Shown: piece after piece, positions 36,948 to 48,299 of the stretch
Position numbering within the stretch: position 1 is the first letter of the stretch
Layout of the letters: the number at the start of each line of letters is the position of its first letter
NCBI RefSeq assembly: GCF_004027225.2
Contig: NC_044278.2
Span: 8,990,001 to 9,054,000 of the forward strand
Length of the DNA stretch: 64,000 nucleotides
DNA from: Strigops habroptila
Taxonomy: Eukaryota; Chordata; Aves; Psittaciformes; Psittacidae
Direction of reading: 5' to 3'
Translations under genes and position numbers: made by a program
The notes under the pieces: model-generated
What the model was told of the DNA's origin: nothing
Databases searched by the model: none
What the model saw: only the letters and a program-made list of their open reading frames with translations

Positions 36948-37204
36948 GTGAAGCGCAAACCCTGCCCTGCCCTGCAGAGCCTCGGGGATGGGGAGGGCGG
37001 GCGGCGGCGGACCCGGGCCCGGGGAGCTCTTCCCCAGGCATAACACCCCCCTTCCTGGTAACAGGGAAGGGTGCAGGGCGCGCTGCCTCCGCACAGCGCC
37101 GTGCTGCAGGTGATGCAGCCGCACCCGGGAACCCCAAAAGCAGCGAGTGGCTGATGTGGCTCCTGCCTCCTGTGCCCCAGGGAGGATGCAATATACACAC
37201 AAAG

Positions 37205-37468
37205 TGCCCCCAGGGCAAGAGGAAACAGCCTCAAGCTGCGCCAGGGGAGGTTTAGGTGGAGATGAGGAACAATTCCTTCCCCAGGGGGTGCTCAGGCATT
37301 GGAACAGGCTGCCCAGGGCAGTGCTGGAGTCACCGTCCCTGCAAGTGTTCACACGCCGTGTAGCCGAGGCCCTCAGTGCCATGGGTTAGTGGTGGCCTTG
37401 GGAGTGCTGGGGAACGGTTGGACTTGATGATCTTAAAGATCTTTTCCAACCTGGTTGATTCTAAGTAA
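37205..37468 (+). repeat. CR1 retroposon of a second subfamily, in TEX55 intron
   Basis: It shows GGGGAGGTTTAGGTGGAGAT, GCATTGGAACAGGCTGCCCA, GAGGCCCTCAGTGCCATGGG, GTTGGACTTGATGATCTTAA and ends CAACCTGGTTGATTCTAAG. This 3' end differs from the copies at 0.7, 25.7 and 35.3 kb and matches the fragments at 41.3 and 57.5 kb. Confidence 0.92.
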
Positions 37469-37668
37469 AGCAGTCAGCAGGCGAGGGCTTCAGTGAGATT
37501 AAATGGAGCTCCGAGGCTCATGGGCAGAGGGCAGGCACTGAAATTAAAGGCTATTAGTGCTTGCTCTAAGAAGGGCTGCAATAGAAGGGTGAAGTAATGG
37601 GATGTGTCCAGCCTGTGGGGCTACACGTTTAAAACACTTTTCTGTTCTTTATTTGTTAAATATTTCAG

Positions 37669-37902
37669 CAAGATCATGCAGAATCTGAAATGGAGCAATC
37701 TAACACACCACCAGCTGCTGAACCATCTGTGGATAAGACACTTATAGTCAAATCCCCATCTTCACTACCAGGTTCTCAGGACCAGTCACCTGTCACTGAA
37801 TTTCCTACATCCTCTCCATCGGAACAGCCAAAGGTGTATGAAGACCCCTTTGAAATCTCTGCTAAGTACATGGAGAAACACAAAATCCTGAACATATTTC
37901 AG
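37669..37902 (+). CDS. TEX55: TEX55 exon with internal ATG
   Basis: Acceptor ATATTTCAG ends at 37668; donor CAG/GTGAAA follows 37902. Seven in-frame codons (QDHAESE) precede the ATG at 37690. The exon ends in KILNIFQ, the same cut point as in the mammalian gene as far as I recall. Confidence 0.85.
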
Positions 37903-39018
37903 GTGAAATTTCTCTTTCCCTTCTCCTCTTTCCAGAGGCTGGCTTGAGAAGTTTAGCCTAATGTTAGCTTGGACTAAATTATCCCTTCCCCGGATCCCTC
38001 CTTGTCCTGTGCTTTCTTATGCGTAAACTGAAGAAAAACAGTAGAAAAAGGACTCCTCATCTCTGGGGACTGAAAGAGATGCTTGCGTTTTAAAACGCAG
38101 CTAGTGTTGAAGCAGAAAGTGCAGCCAGCCATCTGCTCAAGGATCAATGCTTCTTTCCTTCTGTCTGTCTCAGGAGATCACAGAAAAACTGGTGTATGAG
38201 AAGCCCGATGACCCCTTGCAGTTCATGTTGGTCCAGGTATGGTGCCTTGCTGAGGCTCGGTGAGGACTGTCGTTAAGGCTACAGGAGAAAGCCACTGGAA
38301 ACATGGTCAAGCCATGACTATTTGTCTCACTCCATGTCTGACCTGTCTGGGAAGAGGAGAAGCACAGGGCAGGAGTAGCCTGGGTGCAAAGGACCACAGG
38401 GTGCAAAGGACCACATGTGCTCTAAAAGGAGAGGGAGGAGAGGTATGGGAGGGTGGCTGTATGGAAGAGTCTGGTGGGGGGTTATATGGATGATTGTTAT
38501 CTGAGAGGTGAAGGAAGTTTAGGGACAGATAGGGCCCCTCTGTGTCGCTGGTGACCCTTCTTCAGCTCCCTCTATCCCACACTTCTCCTGTGCACACATC
38601 CCTGTTAAGGAGAGCTGTCTCTGCTGATCCTGCAGGGTATTAAACCAGGAAATTCAAAGTCAGTGGAGTGAGGCAGTAATATGAGAGTTAGTTAGAATTG
38701 TGGGGAGCTGCATGGGGAAAGGAGGAGGTTAGAGGAAAGAGAGCAGAGAAAGAGAGTCTTTTCCTTCACTGCCCTCTAATTAGTCAGGGGGAGCACCAGC
38801 TTCATGATTTGCTGCTGGGGTTCATGCTGTACTGAATGCAGAACCTGCAGGGGAATGACAAGGTCAGTTCTGGGCATCAGTGGTAAGGAAACAGGCTCCC
38901 AAATAACCCTTTTCCTTTTGCTCAGGTGCAGTCTATGATAAATGCCAGGGAGGCAGGCACGTCGGAGGGAATGTTGGAGGAGGACGAAGATGAGATGTTT
39001 CTGGAAGAGGTCCTATGA
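37690..39018 (+). CDS. TEX55: TEX55 (C3orf30), conserved 3' coding exons with RIIa/Dpy-30-like segment
   Basis: Three exons join in phase 0: 37669-37902, 38174-38236 and 38926-39018, giving 122 residues from the ATG at 37690 (strong context, G at -3 and +4). The first about 50 residues are Ser/Pro/Thr-rich and disordered. Residues 50-98 hold the conserved core (VYEDPFEISAKYMEKHKI, then FQEITEKLVYEKPDDPLQF, then a VQSMI helix), which is the C-terminal hallmark of TEX55 and resembles the short helical dimerisation-docking fold of PKA regulatory subunits and Dpy-30. The end is acidic (EEDEDEMFLEE). TEX55 is a testis protein of sperm. The frame is also open for seven codons before the ATG up to the acceptor, so this may be only the C-terminal part of a longer product (see 35901-36947). 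Orientation and position next to UPK1B match mammals. Confidence 0.88.
38174..38236 (+). CDS. TEX55: TEX55 exon, dimerisation segment
   Basis: A 63-base, 21-codon exon (EITEKLVYEKPDDPLQFMLV then Q) between the acceptor GTCTGTCTCAG and the donor CAG/GTATGG. It is too short for a length-filtered frame search and is found by homology and phase. Confidence 0.9.
38383..38417 (+). repeat. 17-bp tandem duplication in TEX55 intron
   Basis: GGTGCAAAGGACCACA occurs twice in tandem with a 17-base period, with no mismatch over the core. Confidence 0.85.
38926..39018 (+). CDS. TEX55: TEX55 last coding exon
   Basis: Acceptor TTTTGCTCAG ends at 38925. Thirty codons (VQSMINAREAGTSEG, then an acidic tail) run to TGA at 39016-39018. 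Confidence 0.88.
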   Translation: MQSMINAREAGTSEGMLEEDEDEMFLEEVL

Positions 39019-39394
39019 GCTTCTTTTGGCCACTACTGAACCTTGCTATTGCGGTATTGCATGGGACCTTCACATCACCTTGCTCCTATAATCATTGGCA
39101 GTAACTTGGAATAGGTCTACTTGTGTCTCTGACTCCTGATTTTTCTGTTCTGCGTGCTTGTGCTTCCCTTTGGGTTTAAATCCTGAAACCAAGTATTGGT
39201 TTGGAAGCGCAAACCCAAATCTTACAGCGTGCATGGACCTGTATGCACGTATCTTGAAGAGGCAGGTCTGCTGAACTCCTATGCAGTCTCTGCATGCAAA
39301 TACATAAATTCCACATTTGGGGCACCCCCAGGCTTTGCTTTTCCGTGCAGAGAAGCCTCACAGCACAGACAATGGAAGCACAAAAGCCAGTAGA

Positions 39395-39768
39395 ATTAAA
39401 AAGCAGCCCTGGCTGACCCACAGTCCTCTCCTTTTTCATGCTGCATTGGTGGTTTACTGTCTCCAGCTATGCAGCAGCGCCGGTGCCCATCTAATACTTT
39501 GGGAGGCTGGGTCTGTGGCTTTCCCACTGCCCCCAAAGTTCCTCTAATGCAGAAAGCTGTCTCTCTGCCTCTTCCACACACTGGGCGCAACTGCCTCACC
39601 CTTAACCGTCCCTGCTGGGTTCCAAAGCTCTGCTTTTTGGGGTTACCTTGCTCGTATCATTGCAAGTACAGTGTCTATTTTGATAACCAGAACAGTCAAG
39701 CAACAGTTGCCTGCACCCTCTGTGGCTTCAGAAGACATTACCGCTCAGGAATGTGGGAGGTGAATAAA
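39395..39768 (+). terminator. Candidate TEX55 poly(A) signals
   Basis: After the TEX55 stop the first plausible signals are ATTAAA at 39395-39400 and AATAAA at 39763-39768. Which is used cannot be told from sequence alone. Confidence 0.4.
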
Positions 39769-41343
39769 ACTAAACAAACCAAAACCAAGTGCTGGCAGCC
39801 CAGAGAATTCAGAGTCAAGGTACACTTTGCAAACATGCCATCTGAACGGCTTTGGAGCCTCAAAACACAGTCTTCATTTTCATACTACCCAAGTGTCTGT
39901 TTCTACCCTGTAAAGAAACTCTGTTTTTCTTGTCTCTTGAAAATTATTGAAAATGTGCAACAGAGCATACTGTTATTTTGGCTTCGTTTAATGTGTATGT
40001 GCAGTAGATGCCAGGAAGTCTTTTGTCACTCCAGACTTTTCTCTTTTTTAGGCAAGTGCTCTAATTTCATGACGGATGGTAGTGTATTCCCAAATGACTG
40101 TCTCTATGGCTATGAAGAGAGCACCATAGAAACTTATCTTCCATCTAGCTATTTTCAGCTAAAAGTCTGATGATGAGGTTGTGTGATACTCCAAGGCAGA
40201 GCTTGGGCCCAAAAAGTCTGGGAAAAAGAGAGGCAAGGATTTGGCACACAAATTCTGTGGCTGAGAAGTGTTGCCTTTCTGTCTAAGGTTCTCAAACAGG
40301 ATCAGTTAACTCATGTGTTTCCAGGTTAGAGGCAGGTAAGCATCCCTGTCACTCATAGGGCAAGAAGGTTTTCAAGGTTATTGTGAGCCTAAAGGTTCAG
40401 TTAAGATCTTCATGGGTTTCATAAGAGATCTGATGGAGACTTAGGCATCTGGAGCAGTGAGATGCTTTTGAAAGCCCTACTTCAGCAACTGGAAGAATTG
40501 AACACTGAATGAAACAGAGAGACTGGTTCTTTTTCAGCCTGATATATTTTTGATCAGGAATTTATAGGCAGCCATGTGCATACATGCACCGTGAATGCAA
40601 GGGAAGTGCTATTTCAGGTCTGTAAAACAGGAAATGCATGGAAGATGAAGATAGTGGCTGAAGCCTTTTCATTTGTATGGTCACCTGTCAGCATGTTCTC
40701 ACAAGAGATGGAGAAGTTGGCATGTCTGAATTTTGTGCTGGAACAGGATTAGGGTGCTTTGGGGTACAGGCTTAGCTGTGAATTTCCTGCTTCTATCATT
40801 GGTGTACTGTATTTTATGTATTATATGTACTGAGAACTGTCGTTCTCTTTTACTTATGAAAACCTGCTGACTTGTAATATGTTCTGGGACTATAGGTGTA
40901 TGCCCTCAATGTTCTGTCAGCATTAAGGGAGTTATGCAAGGAAAGAGCCTTAATTTCCCTGTCAGATAAGTTGAAGTGAGCTGCAAACAGTCTTCTTTCA
41001 CAAGAGACGCCCTACCCAGTGCTCCTCAGCAATCTCAGGACCAAAATCTTCCTTTGGTGGGCTGACCACCTTATCTCACGCTGACAAAGTTGCTGAGTGG
41101 TAGCAAGAGGTCCTCCCAGTGCATGTAAGAGAGAGCAACTGTCGTTCATGTTTCTCAAGCCTCTCAGAGGATTTGATTGTATTTTGAAGTGCCTTTTTTT
41201 TTTTTCAAGGAAAAAGTCCAGGAACTCAGTTTTATGAAAACTAAAAAGCATCCTGCAGAAGGCGTGCAGATTATTGTGTTTAAGCCAGTGCTGCAGAGCT
41301 GTCCTTGTTGATTTGCTTCAGAGTTTTGCTGAAAAATACACCT

Positions 41344-41450
41344 TAGAATCACAGAATCAACTCAGGTGGAAAAGACCTTTAAGATCATCAAGTCCAACCA
41401 ATACCCCAGGACTGCCAAGGCCACCACTAACCCTTGGCACTGAGGGCCTC
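41344..41450 (-). repeat. CR1 fragment, minus strand
   Basis: TTAGAATCACAGAATCAACT, CTTTAAGATCATCAAGTCC and GGCACTGAGGGCCTC are the reverse complement of the 3' end of the CR1 subfamily at 37.2 kb. Confidence 0.93.
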
Positions 41451-44400
41451 TCTAGAAAAATTCTACCTCACATTAAGGCACTAATGCACCACACTGTTGG
41501 TGTGTATGAAGGCTTTTCTGTGGTGAAGAAAAGGAGAGAAGTTAGATTTTAAGAGGAGACATTTATCGTAGTCTTCATTTCAGAGTGACGGTGCCTTTTC
41601 CATAATTTCTTTCCCAAACCGCTGGATCCATGTGTCTTCTTCGTAAGTGGACATTTATCAACATGACATTAAACTGTCATTAAATTTCTTGCCTTGGGTG
41701 CTCCAAAGGAATTAACAGTTCATTGTGTGTAACTGAGACTATTCCATATAAGTCCTTATAGCACACTAGTCACAGTATATTTGAATGCCCTCCAGTAGTG
41801 TGCTAAGCAACGTGACTAACATCTGTTGTTTGTTCTTTCTCCTCTCCACCAGGGAGATGCCTGTGCACTGAAGTGCATTCTTTTTAAAAGGCTGGTTTGT
41901 GTTTCTTACCCACACCTGTGTATTGCTGCATGCTTCTAATGGACAGGGGTACGTCATGGAGTGGAAGTTAGGGACGTTGGAGGTAGTTAATAACTCCCAA
42001 GGCTGTTTCCTCCGTAGTTTGAACTGGGCAACTGAGAAAGTGCAGTATTTTCACAGACAAGATTATTTTGTTGATCCATGGACTGGCACAGAAGCGTGAC
42101 GTCCAGTTCAGCTGCCAAAGAGCATGATCTGTGGTGCACAGGCCCTTTGTGTTGTACTCACCCACAAGCAGGGTGCGGAAGGGCCAACCAGAAGAAAAGT
42201 GTAGTCACCGTGTCTTGGATCAAAACATCCATTTCTTTTTCTGCCATCTCTATATGGAGCTTAAAATGTCTCAGATGCCCCAAGCAATACTAAAGTTGCC
42301 TGTGTACTGCTGCTAACCAATGAAAAACAAAATGATGTTGTAACTGCTGATTAAAGATCCTTTGAAAAGTTCACACAGACCCTGCTCTGCTTCTTAGTTA
42401 GGCGGAGGACACAAGCAAGGTAGCTCTTCAATGGCCAGCTACTTATAGCATGAGACATTTCATTGTGACTCACTGGGTATGAATCATTGCTAAATAACAC
42501 CAACTTGAAGTTAGTTTAATGCCATTGATTTCAAAGTTTCACAAGCATGTGAAACTCAAAGCAGGCAGCAACAACTATTTAGGGCTTCCATGTCTGAAAT
42601 GGAAGAAGTTAACCACTGGTTAACTCTGACAAAGAGCTTAGCTCAAGAAAGAGCTCAAGCTGATGACTGGAGAATGTGGCAGTGCTTAGACAGGGAATAT
42701 ATCAGGGCAAATTGATCAAATCCTGTCTGACACGCCTTCAGTTTTATTCAAGGGAAAGCTTCTCTTGACCATTCTTTCAGCCAGATGAAATACAGAAGAA
42801 AAAGAAGAAACATTCCCTTAAGGTCAGGTATCAATACCCATGGCTGCATTCTTGTTTTGGGATTGCCTTCATGGAAAACATTGATGTAGCAGCATCAAAA
42901 AGGCACTAGGAAGGTTATCTCCATGGCATATTTATCCAAGAGTCTGGGGTGAACTTTCTATCTTCCAGCACAGAAAACAGGAGAAACTGCTGGTGTCACT
43001 TCCCAAATTGCAGTGAAATAATACCAGAGAAGAAACACACTATGAGATGGGCTCACTTGGGTTTTTGTGTTGTTACTTACTTTGAGACCAAAATTGTTCA
43101 TTGTCACTCATTAAAGCGGCAAGCAATGGAGAAACATGGGGCTACATAGAGACAGTCATATGAAAGTACACAGCTATCTAGCACAGTTCACGAGTAAAAA
43201 GGTAGGCAATGTAGCTAAGGGAGTGCAACACCTAGTTTACACTGGCCATAAAAACTTCACTATAAACCTACAAGCTGTTAAGGCAAATCTCTTATTTGGA
43301 ATCACACTTAAAAATTCTTATGAACTAGGAGGCAGGATCTGTGTTAGGCTTAGGGAGTTTGTAAGAGCAAGAGGTCACCTCTGACTTTCCTCCTTCCCAT
43401 CCTTCAGTTTATCTTCTAGTGTAAAACAGGAAACAGAAGTGGATAAAGACGTGTAGAACAGCACAATTGTTTGTTACTAGGAAAAAGGCCTGTCATACCA
43501 GCCTTTGAAGAAAACCACTTCCCACCTTGAGGAGCTTTTGGTGTTGGACAGGAGTAGACATTAGGGAGAAGGCTATATTAAATGTAGGCAAGTGGTCAGT
43601 GAGCCAACAACTTTTAACAGTGACTCCAAGTTGCGCAAACACCACGAACACCACAGGAGTCTCACTTTGAAGAGCAGAGCGATGCCTGCTCTATCCCACT
43701 GCTCTTTAAGCATGCCCTTGGGTCTAGCATAATATCCTGCCTCTTTGCAAGGACATGCAGGGAAGGGCAGTGTGCTGGATCCCCACAGTACTGAAAGCAA
43801 GTACTGCCCATTGGAGAACCCAGCGTTTGGTCCTCTTGTTTGAATCCATGGTAACACAACAAAGCTATCTTGAGAGACGCCTTGACCATGGTATGATGCC
43901 ATGATGCTGATATATGTTTGACGTGGCAGATAGGAGTACATACAGGAGAAGCTCAGCCTGTTGCTGGGAGCAACAGCTCCCTACTTTTTGCCCTGTTAGA
44001 TGTCTAAATGTTTTCAAATGAAGAGCAAAGCTCTTCGGAAAAGTAAGAGATGAGCAGGCTCCAGCACAGCTATAGAAAGAATTACTTTTCTAAGACACCC
44101 TTCACAGGTATCTTAGAAGTTGTTCATAAGCCTTCCTGCCTTTTCAGAAATCGTGTGTTGATAAACGGCGCTGGAGTAGTAGGTTAAAAAGCATCTTGAA
44201 GAAGGGTGAAACTTAACCTTTCCCATGTGTGCCCATGAGAGGGCAGCACAGACCGGCTGAGCCTTCGCTAAAGGCTAGTAAGAGGCAGGGAGATTAACTC
44301 AGACGAGTGTATGTCCAGCCATGGAGTTGAGGAGAAAAGATCCATGTAAAAGGGCTGGATGTCCCAAAGCACCGCTCCATCCATCACCTACCTGAAACCA

Positions 44401-47400
44401 AAACCCATTTACGGATGGGTACAGGGGTGAGTGCGTCAAACCCCAGGTACATGACAGGGTCCGAGTTTCACGGGCTTCTGAAGAGTTTCCAGGTCTTTAT
44501 TGCGACCTTAGAAGATAGTTTCAGAGGAAGAACATCAGACAGTGCCTACAGTTCTATCAAAGCAATGAGTCATGTGTGTGAGACATCAACCACACCCTTC
44601 CCAAAGCACACGCTGTCACCCCACGGGTACTATAAACTTGCCCAAAGCACACATGCTACTTATTTCCATCTCAGTGCCCCTAAACACTGCACCAGCCAAC
44701 ACCCCTTTGCTATTCCCCTTTCCTCCGGCTGCTGAGGCTCTTGCAATGCAGCTCGAGCTTGACTGTCCTCCTTCTTTCTCTTGGGTGCTCCAGCCCTCTG
44801 GCAAGATGGGTGGTGAAGATAAATGAGACATATGCTTGCAGCACTTGGCTTGCAGCATGTTGGAAACTGGATAGTGACAGGCAAGCCTATGTAGAAGGCT
44901 CCACTGCCAGCCTGCTACAGCCTCCCACACCAGAAGCAGCTAATGCAGAGGAGGCAAGCAGGATGGATTTGGGAGGGATGAGTTATCCCCAAATGCCCTT
45001 CAATAATGAGCTGGAACAATCAATGTGAACAAATTTCGTTGCCCCCTTGCAAACAAGAAGTAAAGGTCCCCAAACAAGACCTCTTCTTTCTAGCAAGTTG
45101 TGGCTTGTGACTGACACACGGGATTTTGGAGGAGAGGTTTTTAACCATCAGCAAGAGCAATGCAGTCACTAGGTCCAGACAGAACAGCTTGTTCCCAGTA
45201 TGTTAGATGAAATTCAACTGAACCACCAGTACCAAAAGTCCATCACAGTGCCAAGGCCATTCAGGAGATGGGACCACATCCTAGTAAATATATTGACACT
45301 GACATATGCAGTCTTTCAGAGGCCAGAAAGCTCTCAAATTCACAACTAAGAGCAATACAGAGACACTTTCTAAGCAGACCTTCCCTGCACATTGTCAGCC
45401 TTTTAAAGAAGCTATCTAAAACACAAGCAGAAAGTTTCTGTCTTCCCAAAGGTCTTATCTCCTGCTATGTATTTTGTAAGATCTCAGGCAACGTGGCATT
45501 TCTAGCCTCCTGTGAGCTTTCCGTGTGGTCAGGCTCCCATTCAGAGTAAGCTGCCCTCATCTGATGATGAGATTCAAAAGGAAGCCACGTCCCATTTACT
45601 GACCCTTTTTACGCCATCAAGGGTGTTGGCTGGGCAACGCCACTCTTGAAGGGCTTGGCTCCCCTTCCCCGCCTGGAGAACGTCCATGGTGGGAGGGGAG
45701 CCAGAGCAGGACTTGACGTCCAGCTCCCCCACGCTCCTCCATGCTTGTCTTTTCTTCTGGTCTCTTCACGTACAAATACATGATCAATGGGTTGCTGAAA
45801 GGCCAAGGTGAGATCAGCTCAAAGATGCAGATCTTTTGGTCTAGGTTTTCCTTTGCAGAAGTTAGCCTCAGGCCTGTGAGGAAGCTCTCTTATGAGTTTC
45901 CTTCATAGTCAGCAAAGGAAAAGAGGCATCCTCAGGGTGAGATTTAGAGCCTAAATCTCTCTCAATGCGTACAAGAAGGCAGCCTGAGGGTCTTCTTTAT
46001 TTAACAGTAGTAGCAGCCAGTAGAGGTTAACCTTTACGAACATCCACTATTTCTCTAAGCTATTGGGTTGAGACCTCTGAGGAAGGGAGCCACAGCAGTG
46101 GCCTGATTGTTAACAGTGGGGTACTGAGATTTCATTTGTTACTGCCTTTACCACATGTGCAAATTCCACTATGAGCACAAACTCCCTGGGGAAGCAGTTC
46201 CCTGCCTGAACCCAGTTCTTTACCAGCCAGAGCAGCTTTTTCCAAGTTCTTCGTCCTTTCTGCTTGTGAAGAGAAGAAACAGTCCCTTCTGAAAGGCTGA
46301 AAGTACAGATTTTCATGCAGTCACATGATTCCGGTAGCTTGGGCTTTATGGAAACACCCAAAATTGCAAGTCTTAACAATACCCAACTACAGCCATGGTT
46401 ACAAGCTCATGAATAAAAGCTCCCTACAAAACTAGGATAAAAAAAGGTGTATCCCTCTCCTTCCCCAAAATATTAAGAAACCCCAATCTTTGAGCGAATC
46501 ATAGAAAGTGAGCTTTATGGCACTCGTCTTAGGAATGAAGAGTGCAATGCCATATTCAAGGGTGGATTATGTATTGCCAAATGCAAAATTCCAGGATTAC
46601 CAGCATCACAAAGATGCCTGTATCTGAGTTTTCTGTACTGCTCTTCACCAAGGTACCTGAGGTTTTAGAATGAAGTTACTTACTGCATTCCACGTTATAC
46701 TAAATATATACATACAGTCTCGCTTTTCAGTCTATATGTTTGCAGACCTAGCCCAGGGACCCTGTGGTTTATCCTAACCCACTATAATTAGCCCATGGTT
46801 GTTGCTAACGGTATGCCATTTGTCTCCCCACACTCAGCACTGTTTGGTAAACAATTTCAGGCGCAGAGTTGCTCTCCCCTGATCTCCCTAGGTGGTGTTC
46901 ACTTGTTTATCCTGCACACCCTGCAGTTACTCCTCTCTCTTGAGGCTGAGAGGTATAGAAGTGGCAAAGAAAGGGCAAAAATGCTGTAGAAAGGGGGAGG
47001 CAGCTGTAGCAAAAGCCAGGACGCGGCTGGGGAGGCAGGAGGCAAGGCTGGCTTGAGGCCAGGCCAGCTGCAAACCTAAGGGACATCTGTCCCCCACGGC
47101 TCACATCCTCACCCCCCCAGTGTGGATGCACTGAGACGGAAGAGAAGGCATCTGTGAGGAATTCCCTTCTCCCTCACGGAGGAGCTGGCTCCAGTCCATG
47201 GCACATGGAGGGCTTGGGTGGCAGGCACGAGCCTGAGACCCAAATCTGGCCAAGGGAAGGAAGGTTGGACTGCAGACCAGGAAGCAGCTGTTTGCAGCCC
47301 TCCCGGGAATGCAGGAGCGAAGCCGGGGGGCAGGAATTGGGGCTGGTCAAGGGGAGGTCACTGGCCCAGGCGGTGAGGATAGGACTCTGCCATGAAAGGT

Positions 47401-48267
47401 GCCCTTATGGGCATCGCCTGTGCAGCACACTGCAGCAGGGATGCTCGGATGCATTCCCGGCAGTGATGCTCCGCACTGCTGCCATGCACTGCAAGCACCA
47501 TCATCAAAAAAGCCCTCTCCCCTGGACCAGACAATGTGCATCATGCTGGACCTGTACATGGGTGCACGGGCTCTGTCAGCACTACAGCCACACTGCTGGG
47601 ATGTGGGATTTCCTACCTGTGAGATCTGATCTTCCCATGCAACATCGCAAATGCAGTTAGGAGCCTCCTATTCATGGATGGGAGTGGTTGAGATGCTGGT
47701 ATGAGGTGGTCACAAGAATGACACCTGGGACTCTGCTGCTTTGTCCGTGACCTCCTTTTCCTTCCTGTGTGCTCTCTCCCTCCCTAATTCCTCCCTCTCA
47801 CATTCTGAAATCATTATTTCCATGCTATGTAGAAAAAACCCAAAGTATGTAGGAAGGGTATTCTTAGAGTAGGAGCAGGGCCAGCCCATTGGAATTACCC
47901 ACAGCATCTCGTCAGCCCTTTTCAGCATCTTTGTTCTCACTTTGGGCATCCTCCAGCATCCCCAACCTGCCAATTTTGAGAAAGCACAGCATACTTTGTG
48001 ACAGGCGTGTTCTCACATTGCCCTGTCATACACAGAGTACGTTGCTATAGTCAAGTGATAAATCTCCTGAGAAATCTCATTTTCCACCCCCATCTGAAAA
48101 TGGGCCAGGCTGTGGCCTCAACATCTGACTGTCCCTCCAGTGAAACCCCAGATTGCAGTGTGCCTTCAGTCCCAAGCCCCCACTTTGCCTTTAACTCACA
48201 TGCAAACAGAGGTGCATGTGGACCTATGTAGGGATACATGTGAGGAAAGCACATACATTAATGGGTT

Positions 48268-48299
48268 TGTATATGTACATGTGTGTGTATGTACATATG
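48268..48299 (+). repeat. TG/TATG-rich simple repeat
   Basis: GTATATGTACATGTGTGTG continuing into TATGTACATATG: a short alternating purine-pyrimidine microsatellite containing near-palindromic ATGTACAT words. Confidence 0.6.

Larger units (their letters stand above)
36750..37120. promoter_or_regulatory. CpG island in TEX55 5' part
   Basis: A GC- and CpG-rich block follows the hexamer repeat directly. It carries two copies of CACGTGACCCCG (36753 and 36813) and an RFX-type X-box (36859-36872). It can be the main TEX55 promoter (then translation starts at 37690), an internal alternative promoter, or a bidirectional promoter shared with an upstream IGSF11 start as in mammals. If the long exon is real, most of it is also coding. 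Confidence 0.6.

Noticed and set aside
35613-37218. Minus-strand frames of 400 and 439 codons (Val-Leu and Gly-Pro repeats) and a plus-strand Arg-Thr frame of 242 codons
   Set aside because: They are opened by the 6-bp tandem repeat, whose unit is a multiple of three. The minus frames run on into CR1 or CpG-island sequence with no domain or splice logic, and repeat variation is not silent in them.
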